A DNA stretch of 64,000 nt from Symsagittifera roscoffensis. Its lineage: Eukaryota > Xenacoelomorpha > Acoela > Convolutidae. The stretch covers positions 52,218,312 to 52,282,311 of the forward strand of contig NC_087066.1 in the NCBI RefSeq assembly GCF_963678635.1, in the 5' to 3' direction. Positions 20,735 to 31,135 of the stretch are shown here, piece after piece. The notes below the pieces were generated by a model. It made no database searches and was not told the origin of the DNA. It worked only from the letters and a program-made list of their open reading frames with translations. Each line of letters begins with the position of its first letter. Within the stretch, counting starts at the first letter, position 1. The position numbers and the translations under genes were made by a program.

Positions 20735-21706
20735 GGCCCGGGTTGAGTTGACTGGAAACAAATCGCTAAATCGGAGATATCGCAGCTATTACCATATATG
20801 GTTCAGTCTATGATCATGGGTCACTTTATCCATGATCAGGGCTAAATCATTGCTCAATTAGCGCTAAATTATCAGGTCTGAATCGGATAGAAGCCAGATT
20901 TAATTAAGTTACCAAAGCTAACACATTTCTTTTTTTTTTCGCAAAACTGCGTTTTTAGGTTGTTTTCAGCAGTTGGTTTTGACAGTTTTTTTAGTTTGGG
21001 GCTAAATTAATGACTTTTATGACTGGGGTCTTTTTACTTATTCCGCCCAGTCTTCTTGATTTTACGATTTTGTATTCTTCAATGTATAAATCCTGAGAAC
21101 ATCATACTGATAGCTTTGGTTGATTTGGTTAAAACAAATGCGATCACTTTACTCTTAAGCCGACTTCTAAGGTCGAATTTTGGGCAGATGCGGATAAGGT
21201 CCTTTTTTCCTTTGAGCAGTTTTCGTGTGCTTTTTTCTACTCTGGGTAATTTTTGGAGCATAATTGAAATAATTGTGAGTAGTTTACCAAACATTCGTCA
21301 TTTTAGGCCAATGAGGCTTATTTATCATTCGACTTAAAATTGTGAAGAAAACATTTTGAGATGGTACAGAAATTTGATTGCATATTTCTGCTAATCAGAT
21401 TGAAGCAAAATAAATTTAATTCAAGATGCTGGATTGATGATTTTGTGCGGAATAAGTGAAAAGACTCTGTGATTGTAACGACATGAAATCAATTCAAAAT
21501 GCTGATTTTTTTCAGCGCTGATTCAGTGATTTATCATGACTAAATTATCTATGATTATCGCTGAGAGTAATAGCGATGAAATAAACGTGAACCATCGCTA
21601 AAGTTATCATAAAACTGGGTTATGCCTGAATTAGCTATAATTTTTTCTACAAAACTGAGATATCTTTGAATCAGCAATAATGTTTCCTGTCAACTCAACC
21701 CGCGGG
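20735..21706. mobile_element. TIR element with CCCGGGTTGAGTTGAC ends
   Basis: Left end CCCGGGTTGAGTTGACTGGA, right end TGTCAACTCAACCCGCGGG. The inverted similarity continues into GATATC-containing sequence. The interior is rich in ATCGCT, GATATC and AATCAGC words on both strands. Two overlapping frames of 93 and 71 codons inside show no known domain. A relative lies at 55010-55385. Confidence 0.65.
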
Positions 21707-22717
21707 TATTTTTCAGACCTATTTCAGATCTGTGGCATATCTATTTTAAGGAAGCTCACAACTGTTTCAATTCATCTCGGTAGTTGTGATCAGATCCTCT
21801 CTACTCATGACCAGAGCTGGCGCAGGCGTGTCAAGATAAAGAGTACATGTGAGCAGATCTTGTATTATCTGTGAGCAGAATTTTTTTTCCTTAACTCAAT
21901 TTTGTGAAGGCAAGATTTGGAGCAAAAGAGCGATTAATTTGAACAAACTTTTGGAAAAACATCCACTTTTCAGCTCTGATTTTGGGCAATTTTTCTAAAA
22001 CGCAGAGTGAACTAAAATATTTGAAAATTTTGTGAAAAATCGTTACTGCTTCGGAAAAAATGTTTTTACTTTGGAGATAAGCTAAAATATAAGCGTTTTG
22101 CACAAGTTTGGACACTTTAAGTATTGTGCGAGTTTCGGGCTGAGCAGTTTGGGATATTCGTGCAGTGGGGGTACAGATTTTTTTCCAAAAGGATATTTTA
22201 AATTCGCGTCGAAACTAGTTCTAAAGGTGGGTGCAACAAATTTTGGTGGGGTCTTGATAGAGTGGAAAATGTGTTAGGATTTCGAAATGCGAGAGGGTAA
22301 AAAAATTTAAAAACAAAACAACCAAGAACTTGATCGTCTAATAAAAATCTAGTGAAAGGTAATTGAAGGACCCATTCACAAAAATGCATTTCAAACAAAC
22401 TATATTTGTCAGATTCGGATGGGGATATCAGTAGAGTAATTTGTTGCAGAGGACTGTAGTTGGAGGGGAATGTTTTGCTACTTATTTTGTAAAACAGATC
22501 ATCGGAGATTATAGAACTGAAAAATTGACAAATAAGGGACAAAGAAAACCAATAGGGTAACAAAATAACAAAAACTCCGGTATAATTTTCAGCGGTTAAA
22601 ATTGAATAATAGAGTGGCACGCCTAGAAAAGCAATTCGTCGTCTATAAATAAACAAATTGTGTTCGCAAATGCAAGAAAGAAAATGCGCATTTTGCTTTG
22701 TGTCTGCTATTTTTATT
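21707..22717. other. Gene-free stretch
   Basis: Contains AGATCTTG/GAGCAGA words resembling 28.1-28.3 kb. A 152-codon minus frame (22198-22656) has no recognised domain and no splice or promoter support. I treat it as a chance frame, without being able to exclude a decayed transposon protein. Confidence 0.4.
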
Positions 22718-23111
22718 GTTGCGACTTTCGAAGGAAGTGGCCGAATATTTGTGCTCGGGTGGGTTTTTCTCCAGACAAGTTTTGACTTTTTAACAAGACA
22801 TTTTTGACGGTAATTTTTACATCAGCCGGAAGATGTTGTCATCCTCAGCTCAACTTTAAAAAGATGTGTTACCTGTAATCATTTTTGGTTAAGCTATGAG
22901 GGTTTAATCATTGCCGAATTTTCTATTTTAGAATTAATTCTTCGTGCTATTAACGTGTATGCGGAGATTTAATCACTCTTAGAAATCGTTTTAAAGTTTT
23001 TTTAAAGTTTTTCATTGAAAAATTCATCATTTTATCAAGCCAAATACTGTTTCATAGACCTCAAGTGGCAGTCGGAATTTTCAAAGCCTTGCCCTGATAC
23101 GAGCAGTTTTG
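22718..23111 (+). mobile_element. Helentron-like element, forward copy
   Basis: Begins ATTGTTGCGACTTTCG, followed by GAATATTTGTGCTCGGGTGG, passes the TGTTACCTGTAATCATTTTT block and ends with GGCAGTCGGAATTTTCA, then TTGCCCTGATACGAGCAG. The terminal hairpin is partly decayed. Another copy starts within a few bases downstream. Confidence 0.75.
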
Positions 23112-23430
23112 CTCTTTTTGTTCCGACTTTTAAAGAAAACGGAATATTTATGCTCGGGTGGTATTTTTTTATTTAGTCAATTTTCGGCGATTGAAAAAAC
23201 AGTTCTTAACAAAAATTTTTTTTTATTCCACTGAAGATATCGACTCCCTGAGTTCAAATGTAAAAAGATATATTTCACCTCCAATTTTTTTGTAGCGTTC
23301 TGGGGGTTTGAAAGTTGCCAAATTTGCCATGTTTTGGACTAAATTATATATGCTTTGAAGACTTTATTCATAATGCTGAGAGCGTAACACGACTTATCCG
23401 GATAACCAAATCGTTCCAAATTGAATAGAG
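23112..23430 (+). mobile_element. Helentron-like element, tandem second copy
   Basis: Starts TTTTTGTTCCGACTTTTAAA and GAATATTTATGCTCGGGTGG directly after the preceding copy in head-to-tail order. It reaches the TCGTTCCAAATTGAATAGAG block and is 3' truncated. Confidence 0.65.
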
Positions 23431-23499
23431 TCTATCTAATTGGTCGTATTAATTTCGTACTGAGTAATATCCTTTTGGTTATAACTCATAGAGTAATTT

Positions 23500-23616
23500 C
23501 AGATAAGTTACACCGTCTGCTCGTCACGCTGTCTTTTTTTCGGCCTGACAGATTTGTGCAACTTCTTAGTCTAATACCAATCTTAATCTTACTCTTATAT
23601 CTCCTAGTCTCAATAG
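23500..23616 (+). repeat. Dispersed repeat shared with 57.9 kb
   Basis: ACACCGTCTGCTCGTCACG and TAGTCTCAATAGATC recur at 57899-57998 in the same order and orientation, with about 80 bp between the two words in both places. Confidence 0.6.
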
Positions 23617-23733
23617 ATCTAGTGTACACCGGTTTATGCGAGTTAATTCCAGATTGAGAACAACTGAATTCTAAGTTTAATTCAAATTGCTCTGGTGTTG
23701 AAACTACAAGTAGCTTCAACAGTTACAAACAAG

Positions 23734-23839
23734 TGGGTTGTTAGTTTGATGGAGTATGATTGGTTAGTATTTAATATTTTAAAGAGATAAAAAATTATAA
23801 TAAGTACCAATGATAAATACTAGTTTAGATCTGGTTCCA
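23734..23839. repeat. Terminal direct repeat, left copy (106 bp)
   Basis: Differs from the right copy at only a few positions. TGGTTCCACCCATCC at its inner edge was considered as a primer-binding site but the TGGTTCCA part lies inside the repeat. Confidence 0.75.
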
Positions 23840-24057
23840 CCCATCCGGGGTTTAGAGAGTTTTAGTTTTTCAATGTTGTATTGTGGTTTAGGATGGAAAA
23901 CGGTGTTTTTCTTGAGAGGTTGCGAGCATATTCTTTTTTTCTGGTTTGAAAGAAGAGATGTTATCACGATAGTTTCGGGAGATCGTATTATGATTTCTGA
24001 ACGGTTGTGATGAGTGTTGATCTGGTTGATTTTAGAGAATAGGAATGGTCTAATCAC
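23840..24057 (-). pseudogene. Minus-strand frame at the end of the LTR remnant
   Basis: A frame of 92 codons starts at 24057 and ends within the terminal repeat at 23779. Upstream in nearby frames the minus strand gives THCNRIMAISM- and HPKSNYTTLSNVIRP-like segments, so a longer frame may have been broken. Product unknown. By position it would be the last protein of the element. Confidence 0.3.
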
Positions 24058-24059
24058 AT

Positions 24060-25430
24060 TCGAGAGTGTCGTGTAGTTCGACTTTGGATGAAGTGCCTGG
24101 TGACTTGGATCTCTATGTATACTTGAACATCGAGATGGCCATTATTCTGTTACAATGAGTTTCCTTTGCTGCGATGCCAAGTCGTACTTTAAATCCGTTG
24201 AGTGTAGTGACTGTAGGCAGCATATCGGGTGTATTTTGCCATTCCGTAGTTGGAGTGTTATTGGGTTGTCAGATTCCTTGCTGCTCGTCTTTGGGCTGTA
24301 TGTAATCTATATACTGCATTGTATCATTTACATATTCAAATCTTTGTTAATTTTGTTTTTAGTTATGATCTTGTATTAACTTTTATCGCAAAAGCGTTCT
24401 TGTTTTAGTTCGGTTATTTTTAAGAGAAAAATTTATCCAGTTCTAAGCTTGTTTTAATCCGGTTTGGGTACCGTGCGTTTTCTTTACTTAGTCATGCTAT
24501 TAGGTTGTGGTTTGTGGTGTTTAGTAAGCTTGCGTTGATTAGTTTGGATTATTATATAATTCCTTTCCAACCGGGTTAAAGAAAGTTTGAAATGTGTTAG
24601 AACTGGTTAGAGTTGTTATCAGTGAAAGTTAAAAGTTAAACTCATTATTTTAAAAAAGTTTCGTAGGCGAGCTGTGCGATTGTGGATAGGATTGTGGGCG
24701 AGTGAAAAATTAAAACTACAAGAAGCGTCTTTGAAAAGGTTAGTACTGCTTTAATTTTATGGGCATCTTTTAATGATTTACTACTTTGAAATTTTTAAAT
24801 TGACGGCTTTATTTGGGAGGTTGAATTCATAAATTTATTTTTATTTTAAGAATATCTACTGCATATGGGAAAAGAGTTCATATATCAATTTATTGCTGTT
24901 TTAAGGGTAAATTTTACTGCTTCATTTATTGTAGTTGGTTAATCTAATTTTATGACTCTAGAAAAAAAATTTCAGTTTTTTGTTTCGTTTTTTTTTTTTA
25001 GATGACTGATGATCGTGGCTGTGAAGACTAAGGAAAAAGAGAAAACATTTATTAAGACTGGTTAGTTTTGCTTCAAATTTATTAGAATAATTTGTTTAAT
25101 TCGTACTTACCTTGTTCGTCGGGGAAGAATCCATGGGGAAAAACGTCGTGGACTATTTCTGATGATGTTATTAGTTTAGCTAGTAAGCGAATGATTCCGA
25201 AGCAATTTGAGTGTGGTCGCGTTATTTAATGGTTTTTAGACAAGTAGGTCCATGAAAATATCTTCAAGAGTTGAAAATGTTAATTAATTTGAAGTGGTTT
25301 TTGAAATTCAACTTTCTTTAACACTTTAGATTGCGATATGAATGTTTTGTAATATTCTTGTGGCTGATTACAAAGTCGCGATGATTGTTTATGTGGAGAT
25401 TTTTGTTGTCTAAATTTTTTGATATTTGTT
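24060..25430. other. Interior of the LTR remnant, no gene recognised
   Basis: AT-rich and T-biased on the plus strand. No catalytic retroelement motif was found in either orientation. Confidence 0.35.
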
Positions 25431-25439
25431 TGGGAAGTT

Positions 25440-25907
25440 CTTTTTCTTTTTTATCTAATTGTTTTTGGATGGGGTATATATCAGTGCTTTGATTTTGATG
25501 TTGTTCTGAGCTATTTTGAATAACTTTAAGTCCTGTAAAAGAGTATAATTGAGAAAGTTCTCCAACGGCGTACTTTTTTGGGTAGTAAGGTAAAAGATTG
25601 TTTCGATGTTGAACGATTTCTTTTTTTGTTTAAGTCTGTAAGTTTGCATGTTACATCAGTGGGCTTATCAATTATTTGATATGGTCGTTTTCGGAGTGGT
25701 TGTAATTATTTAGAAACTCATTTTTGTGTTGTAAAATTTGGAATTAAAACGTTTGTTCCATTTTTTAAGTTTGAAGCTGAATTTATATGGGAATTTATGT
25801 TTGAATCGAGAATTTATTTGGGAATTAATGTTTTGTCTTTTTAATAATTTTTTTGTTACTTTTTGATAAAAATTTTTATTTTTTTTTGATCTCTGTTTAA
25901 AATCCAT
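25440..25907 (-). pseudogene. Possible integrase C-terminal region of an LTR element
   Basis: The minus strand gives KVTKKLLKRQNINSQINSRF, then FKLKKWNKRFNSKFYNTKMSF. After a stop and a frame change come KPTDVTCKLTDLNKK and HRNNLLPYYPKKY-like text. A lysine-rich linker, then W..RFNSKF, then PTDVTCKL and H.NNL.PYY resembles the GPY/F-type end of gypsy integrases. No catalytic core was seen. Confidence 0.45.
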
Positions 25908-27420
25908 TTAGTCTGTGTACTGGAAGCTAAATTTCAAAATATGTGGATGATGAAAGTGATCTTCATCGTGGGTATGTAGTGGTAGTTTATAACATATTTA
26001 TTCTTTAGTGGGTTGACAATAACCTTGTGTATTTTTGATTAATTGGCATGTTAAGCAATCCTTGCATAATACTAAATAGGTCTCCATATATTCGGTGGAG
26101 GTTGTAGTGCGTGTTTATCGGGGCTAAAAGTACTGCTACGCTCAAACTTTGTTAGTATACAATTTTTTTTTCACCTTGCACTTTCTTTGTTTTTCATTAT
26201 ATTGAAATCTTAAAAAATTTCTCCCTAGCGCAATTTAATTTGTATTCATATAATTTTTTCTCCTAGTCATAGCCAATAGTCATCTCTAGCGCCCAATTTT
26301 CTTACAGTTTTGATTTTTTGACCCTAGTTTTGAAAAAATTGGAAAAATATGCCCAAATTACTTGTTTTTTGGTGGATTTCAGAGGTTTGTGTTGTGACGC
26401 GAATTTTTCTCATGTTGATGTTCTGGGGCTATTTTTATTATTTAATCTGGGTGTTATACACTAGATCATGCGTCTCACAAAATAATATTCCACGATTTTT
26501 TGAAAAAGTTGTAAAGTTTGACCTACAAAGTCCATTAAAAATTGTGCTATTTTTGGCCTTTTTTTAGAGGGTTTTTCGTGCAATTTCTGTCTTAAACTAT
26601 TTTTTGTGCTCAAAATGGTGTGTAAAAATTACGGACAACCACTTTCGGAGTGTTTGTAATTTAATTTGTGACACCTTTTAAATTCAGTTTTTTGGTACTT
26701 GCGTTTCTTCGTTTTGAAAATCGTTTCCTATTAATTTGTTTTTATTTGTTAATTATTTTTCTTTCTTAGTGTTTGTCTTTTTGATCTTATGTATCCTATT
26801 GCTTGTCTGTGGGGTGTGATAACGAGGTCGTATTGTTCGTCGTTAATTAATCAAACGTTAATTAAACAATATTTTGATTGTTTGTTTGTTTCCTAAATTG
26901 TCTCTTGACATAAGGTTTAGGATGATGGATGCAATATTTGGGTTAATGATTTCTAATGTGTTAAACTGTTAGTTTCTACAATTTTTTGTGGTTAGCTTAA
27001 CTTGGGTCGTTTTGTTGGGTTGAAGAGAAAAGCGTATATCAATTCCTGAGAATGATTTTTACTTTCTCGTGACTAATTCTAAGCTAAGATAAACCTACCT
27101 AATTTTACTTAGGTGTTGTGATTTGTGATCAAGGGTTGGAGAATAGTAAATCGATCCACAAGGTTCAGGTATAATTAGAACGCAAGTAGTTGTTTTGATA
27201 CTATTTTATGACTTTCTAAGTTTAAGTACTATCCTGGGTCAGTTAAGAGGTGGGATCAAGTGAAGGATGAGTAACCGAAGTTCTTCACTGTTTATCCTAA
27301 TAAGAATGGTTAGTTCTTGAAAAATTTCAGTTAATTCTGGGTCTTTAATAAGGGTTGGCTAGTGAATCGACGTTTGAAGTCGTTAGACACTAATTTAATT
27401 TGGGAGGGGGAGAACAAAAT
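25908..27420. other. Interior of the LTR remnant, no gene recognised
   Basis: No confident coding segment. A 72-codon hydrophobic plus-strand frame at 26349 is rejected as T-rich chance. Confidence 0.35.
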
Positions 27421-27428
27421 TGTTATAT

Positions 27429-27650
27429 TCGATCCAAGGATAAACCATGATAATCAGAAATATAGATTCAGTTTAATTTAATTATAAGATCCAAAGGAAA
27501 CCTTGATGATCAGAATATTTAGATAAAATTAAATTAGTTTAAGTTAAGTGAAATTAGTTTAAAGATCCAAGGGAAGCCTTGATGAACTGTTATTTCAAAT
27601 GAAAATAATTTAAGTGAAAACAAGGATAAGCCTTGATAACTTTTAGGTAA
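27429..27650. repeat. Four spaced copies of a GATCCAAGG..CCTTGATGA word
   Basis: GATCCAAGGATAAACCATGA, GATCCAAAGGAAACCTTGAT, GATCCAAGGGAAGCCTTGAT and AACAAGGATAAGCCTTGATA follow each other at about 50-85 bp spacing just inside the right terminal repeat. Each is itself partly palindromic (AAGG / CCTT). Confidence 0.65.
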
Positions 27651-27713
27651 AGGTTTAAATGAAGAAAAGGTTAAGTGTTTAGTTTTGATGATGTTAATGT
27701 TTTGAGAAATAAG

Positions 27714-27819
27714 TGGGTTGTTAGTTTGATGGAATATGATTGCTTAGTATTTAATATTTTATAGAGAGAAAATATCATAATAATAACCAATGATAAATAC
27801 TAGTTTAGATCTGGTTCCA
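27714..27819. repeat. Terminal direct repeat, right copy (106 bp)
   Basis: Right partner of 23734-23839, TG...CA bounded. The sequence that follows, GTACGTTTCAAAATT, is unrelated to what follows the left copy. Confidence 0.75.
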
Positions 27820-27839
27820 GTACGTTTCAAAATTTTACA

Positions 27840-27962
27840 CTTTGATATTGCCAAAAAAATATGGGTTTTCTTTTCCCAAAATCTATTCGAAATGAAATAA
27901 GAGACAGTCGGAACATTCAGGGCTTTGCATTGATATACGAGCAGTCTTGCTTAGTTGCAAAA
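27840..27962 (+). mobile_element. Helentron-like element, 3' end only
   Basis: GACAGTCGGAACATTCAGGG with a damaged hairpin and ATACGAGCAGTCTTG marks the 3' terminus. The upstream part is not recognisable. Confidence 0.55.
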
Positions 27963-28039
27963 AACTATTTGCGTGCCACTGTACAGGTTTTGTTTTGTTG
28001 AATTTTTTGGCGTGTTTTCTCTGCGCGAAATAAAGATTA

Positions 28040-28200
28040 TGTGCGAGTCAGATTTGTTCGCGAGTCAGCTGATGTGCTCCCGAGATCTAGCCACGCCCCG
28101 CCAGATCGGCCCCTGCACCCGCTAGATCTGGTCACAACTGATGCAGATCTGGTCATTTGGAAGCTAGATCTGTTCAAAACTGCAGCAAGCAAAAACTTGT
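28040..28200. repeat. Cluster of AGATCTGGTCA words
   Basis: CCGAGATCTAGCC, GCTAGATCTGGTCACAACTG, GCAGATCTGGTCATTTGGAA and GCTAGATCTGTTCAAAACTG occur within about 120 bp. This is locally GC-richer than its surroundings. Confidence 0.55.
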
Positions 28201-28259
28201 TCCACTCTGAGCAGCAATGACACTCCAGTGAACAGAACTGTTTTTATACCAGACTTGTA

Positions 28260-29640
28260 TTTAAAGTGAGCAGTTCTGCAATGGGAATAAAATTTCGGTA
28301 CGGGTAAAAAAAATTGGTTTCACAGAAATTTAATCATGTGAACTTTTTAGGTGCAATTATTGTTAATTGCTAAATTTTCCAAAATGCAATGAAAAAAGTC
28401 TAAAAGCTATTGCTACCAGATTCTTTGTATGTTTTTTAAAATGAGCTACCCACCCCAAAAAGTGAAGAGATTATGAAATCAATTTTTTAGCCAGTTTGAG
28501 TATTCATACTATTTTTCTAGAAGCAAAAACAATCTTACATAAGCTTATTCATTTAGTCAATTAAATGTTGCTTCTACAAAAAGTCTGGAAGTTTGACTCA
28601 GTTGAAAACAACCAAGATGTTAATACTTCTGAAATTGCACATTTAGATAATTCTTGAATTTTTCATGGATATCTGTGATATCATTCCGACTTCACAGAAT
28701 TTGATCTTTCCTGTTTTGTTGGTTAAACAGAGCATGCCCTCGTGAATTTTCATGAAAATGAAAACCATCATCAAACAATAGTAATATTTTGATGTAAAAT
28801 GTTGATAATTGGACTCTGTTACCGATGCATAATAATTCAATCAAATCATGAAATTCAAACATGAAATTAAAACGAAAGTTTGATACGGAAAACCCACTAA
28901 ATCATCAACTCGCTAAGTTATGGAACGCTTTCACTCAGTTCAATTGACAGTCTGAAAAGTTAAGATGTTGCTCATAAAAATCATTTCTTTATCTTTCGAA
29001 ACTATCATAACCTTCTTTTTTTGTAACTAATTTCGGAAAAATATATATTTATCTTTTGTTATCTTATTAAGGAACCTTGCAAGATTCTGCCAGATAGCTG
29101 CCTGCATTCTTTTGAAATAGTTCTTGCACAATTATTACAATGTTCTTGCATGGTCCTATATGATCTACCATTCATAAAATTCAACCTTGATAAACTTTTT
29201 TAAGGTTTTACAAGACTTTTGCAGAACTGAACTTTTTGAATAGGTTTTCTTACCGGATCTTCTAAGATTCATGTTAAACCTTACCAAATAACAGATTTGT
29301 GGCTTGTTTGAAAAAACTATCTGTCCGCTAAAATGCCAATTAATTCCTAAATAAACCTCCAATTCCAAAAATATTTTCCCAGGATTTTACACGTTTTAAT
29401 TCTAAATTTTCGCAACAATTTAATCATTTTTTTTTCAAGTTTTTCAAAACTTCATACGGTTCAAACGCAGCACTTGAATTCTTGCACTGCCTCGACTATT
29501 TTTTTTTGTTTCTCAAGTTATAATTTCAAGGCAGAATTATTAGAAGCAGTAACCGCTTAATAAACAACTTCAAGTTTTGCGAATGAACCGATATAAGACA
29601 GCTTCGACAATCAAACTTCAGACATATTTTATGCATTATT
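28260..29640. other. Gene-free stretch
   Basis: AT-rich. No exon, RNA gene or assigned repeat recognised apart from loose CTTGCA/TTTTGCA echoes at 29070-29230. Confidence 0.4.
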
Positions 29641-29641
29641 G

Positions 29642-29945
29642 TTCCGACTTTTTCTTCAGAAAAATTTGGACTTTTTAACCAAGAATTTTGACCATTACGA
29701 GGCCAAACTGTGCATTTTCTGACTTGTCAGCGGAATCCAGAAAACGGACGCTCCCTTTGTTCTTCTTTTGTTCTTTCATATCCTTTGATCGTTCCGACAA
29801 AATTTTAACATGTTTAAAGACTTGTTTTTGGAATCAAGGAAGATACAGACACAAAATTGTGCGCCTATTCGGTGCATAGTTTTTGGCCGCGTAATGAAGT
29901 TTTTTTTATAACAGCCGAAGAGTATTGCTGTCCTGAGCTTAAATT
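29642..29945 (+). mobile_element. Helentron-like element, scrambled fragment
   Basis: TATTGTTCCGACTTTTTCTT, then GACTTTTTAACCAAGAATTTTG is a 5' end joined to internal sequence. GCTGTCCTGAGCTTAAATT near 29929 is another internal block. The terminal hairpin is missing. Confidence 0.4.
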
Positions 29946-29956
29946 GCTGTCCGGAG

Positions 29957-30268
29957 GCACTAAGCATAGTGGTAAGGCGTTCACTTCGAAATCGTCAGAT
30001 CGTATAATCGATCCCCTGCCATGGCAATAATAGTGTGTGAGGACGAGCTTTCATTTGATCTCTAGCTTCAGGTCTACCACAGCATGACCGATTACGGCTG
30101 TAAAAGTGGTACCACCTGAAATTTCTAGACGCATGAAAAATGGAGTAGAAAAAAAGAGCTTCGCTCTGCAAAAAAAACTCAGTCTGGAACTTGGTGAAAT
30201 AAGAGAAACGAACTATGCTTGGACAGGATGGATAGCTATTATTGGATCCTCTGCGAATCGCAGAAATC
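29957..30268 (+). mobile_element. tRNA-derived SINE
   Basis: The head is tRNA-like: TAAGCATAGTGGTAAGGCG (A-box type, D-arm) at 29961 and AATCGATCCC (B-box type) at 30006, with a spacing of about 43 bp. The body continues through CTTCAGGTCTACCACAG and AAAAAGAGCTTCGCTC to GCGAATCGCAG, of which the second half recurs at 20400-20535. The tRNA part is too degenerate to be a working tRNA. Flanking duplication not resolved. Confidence 0.65.
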
Positions 30269-30278
30269 ATGATTTTTG

Positions 30279-30771
30279 TTCCGAGTTTCGTAACAAAAGT
30301 AACGGAATATTTGTGCTCGGGTGGGTTTTTTTCTTCACACAAATTTTGACTTTTTAAGTAGCCATTTTTTAAATATCATTCAAAAATTATTGTTCTCCTG
30401 AGCTTAATTTTGATCATTTTTTGTAAAATTATGAGGATTTAGTTTTGCCATTTCATCAATTTGGGACAATTAACGTGCGATATATTTCGCGCTATTAACG
30501 CGTAAGCGGATATTTAATCCGTCTTAGAAATTGTGCCAAATTGGTTGAACGAAGCTTAAATGTCACAATTGATTTGCTAAAAGGAGCGAATTTTTTTTTC
30601 TTATACTTTATACGGCGTTTGGGAGGGATGATTTTTGAAAAAAAAACTCCAAGCTTAGAAAAAAAGTTTAATTTTTTAAATTACTTTTAGTTTTTTTTTG
30701 TTATTACTGCTCCATAGACTTCAAAAGGCAGTCGGAATATTCAGAGTTTCGCCCTGATATGAGCAGTTTTG
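30279..30771 (+). mobile_element. Helentron-like element, near full-length copy
   Basis: It begins TTCCGAGTTTCGTAACAAAA and GAATATTTGTGCTCGGGTGG. It includes the GCGATATATTTCGCGC palindrome and a TGGGAGGGATGATTTTTG block. It ends CAGTCGGAATATTCAG, AGTTTCGCCCTGAT and GAGCAGTTTTG. Start TTCCGA(C) and near-end GTCGGAA are inverted to each other. Confidence 0.8.
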
Positions 30772-30783
30772 TTTTTATTATTA

Positions 30784-31135
30784 AAAAATTGAAAAGATTT
30801 TTCATCTGTTATCATTTATCGTAAAGTTATGAGGGTTTACTAATTGCCATTTCGGTCAATTTGGGACAATTAAGGCGCGATATATTTCGCGCTATTAACG
30901 CGTAAGCGGATACTTAATCCGTCTTAGAAATTGTTCCAAATTGGTTGAAAGAAGCTTAATTGCCATAATTGATTTGTTAAAAGGAGCAAAACTTTTCCTT
31001 TTGTACTTTATGCGGCGTGTGGGGGGATGATTATTTAAAAAAATCTCAAATTTTAGAAAGAAAAAGTTTTTATTTTATTCTATTACATTAAATTTTTTGT
31101 GCTATTTTTGCTCCATAGACCTTAAAAGACAGTTT
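30784..31135 (+). mobile_element. Helentron-like element, 5'-truncated tandem copy
   Basis: It starts inside the family (GATTTTTCATCTGTTATCAT) immediately after the previous copy, repeats the GCGATATATTTCGCGCTATT block and the GTGTGGGGGGATGAT block, and stops at CATAGACCTTAAAAGACAG without a hairpin. Confidence 0.75.

Larger units (their letters stand above)
23734..27819 (-). mobile_element. Probable LTR retrotransposon remnant with 106-bp terminal repeats
   Basis: Near-identical 106-bp direct repeats lie at 23734-23839 and 27714-27819. Each starts TGGGTTGTTAGTTTGATGGA and ends AGATCTGGTTCCA, that is TG...CA. Between them, minus-strand fragments resemble a pol C-terminus (25440-25907). No matching target duplication was seen (ACAAG versus GTACG) and RT motifs were not found, so the inside is incomplete. 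It is unusually short for a full element and the LTRs are short for Ty3/gypsy. Confidence 0.5.

Noticed and set aside
22198-22656. A 152-codon minus-strand frame
   Set aside because: No recognisable domain, aromatic- and leucine-heavy composition typical of AT-rich chance frames, no splice or polyadenylation context. Kept only as a note.
26349-26567. A 72-codon hydrophobic frame as a membrane protein
   Set aside because: T-rich DNA produces Phe/Leu/Val-rich text by chance; there is no start context or neighbouring exon.
23734-27819. A target-site duplication for the paired 106-bp repeats
   Set aside because: The flanking five bases (ACAAG and GTACG) do not match.
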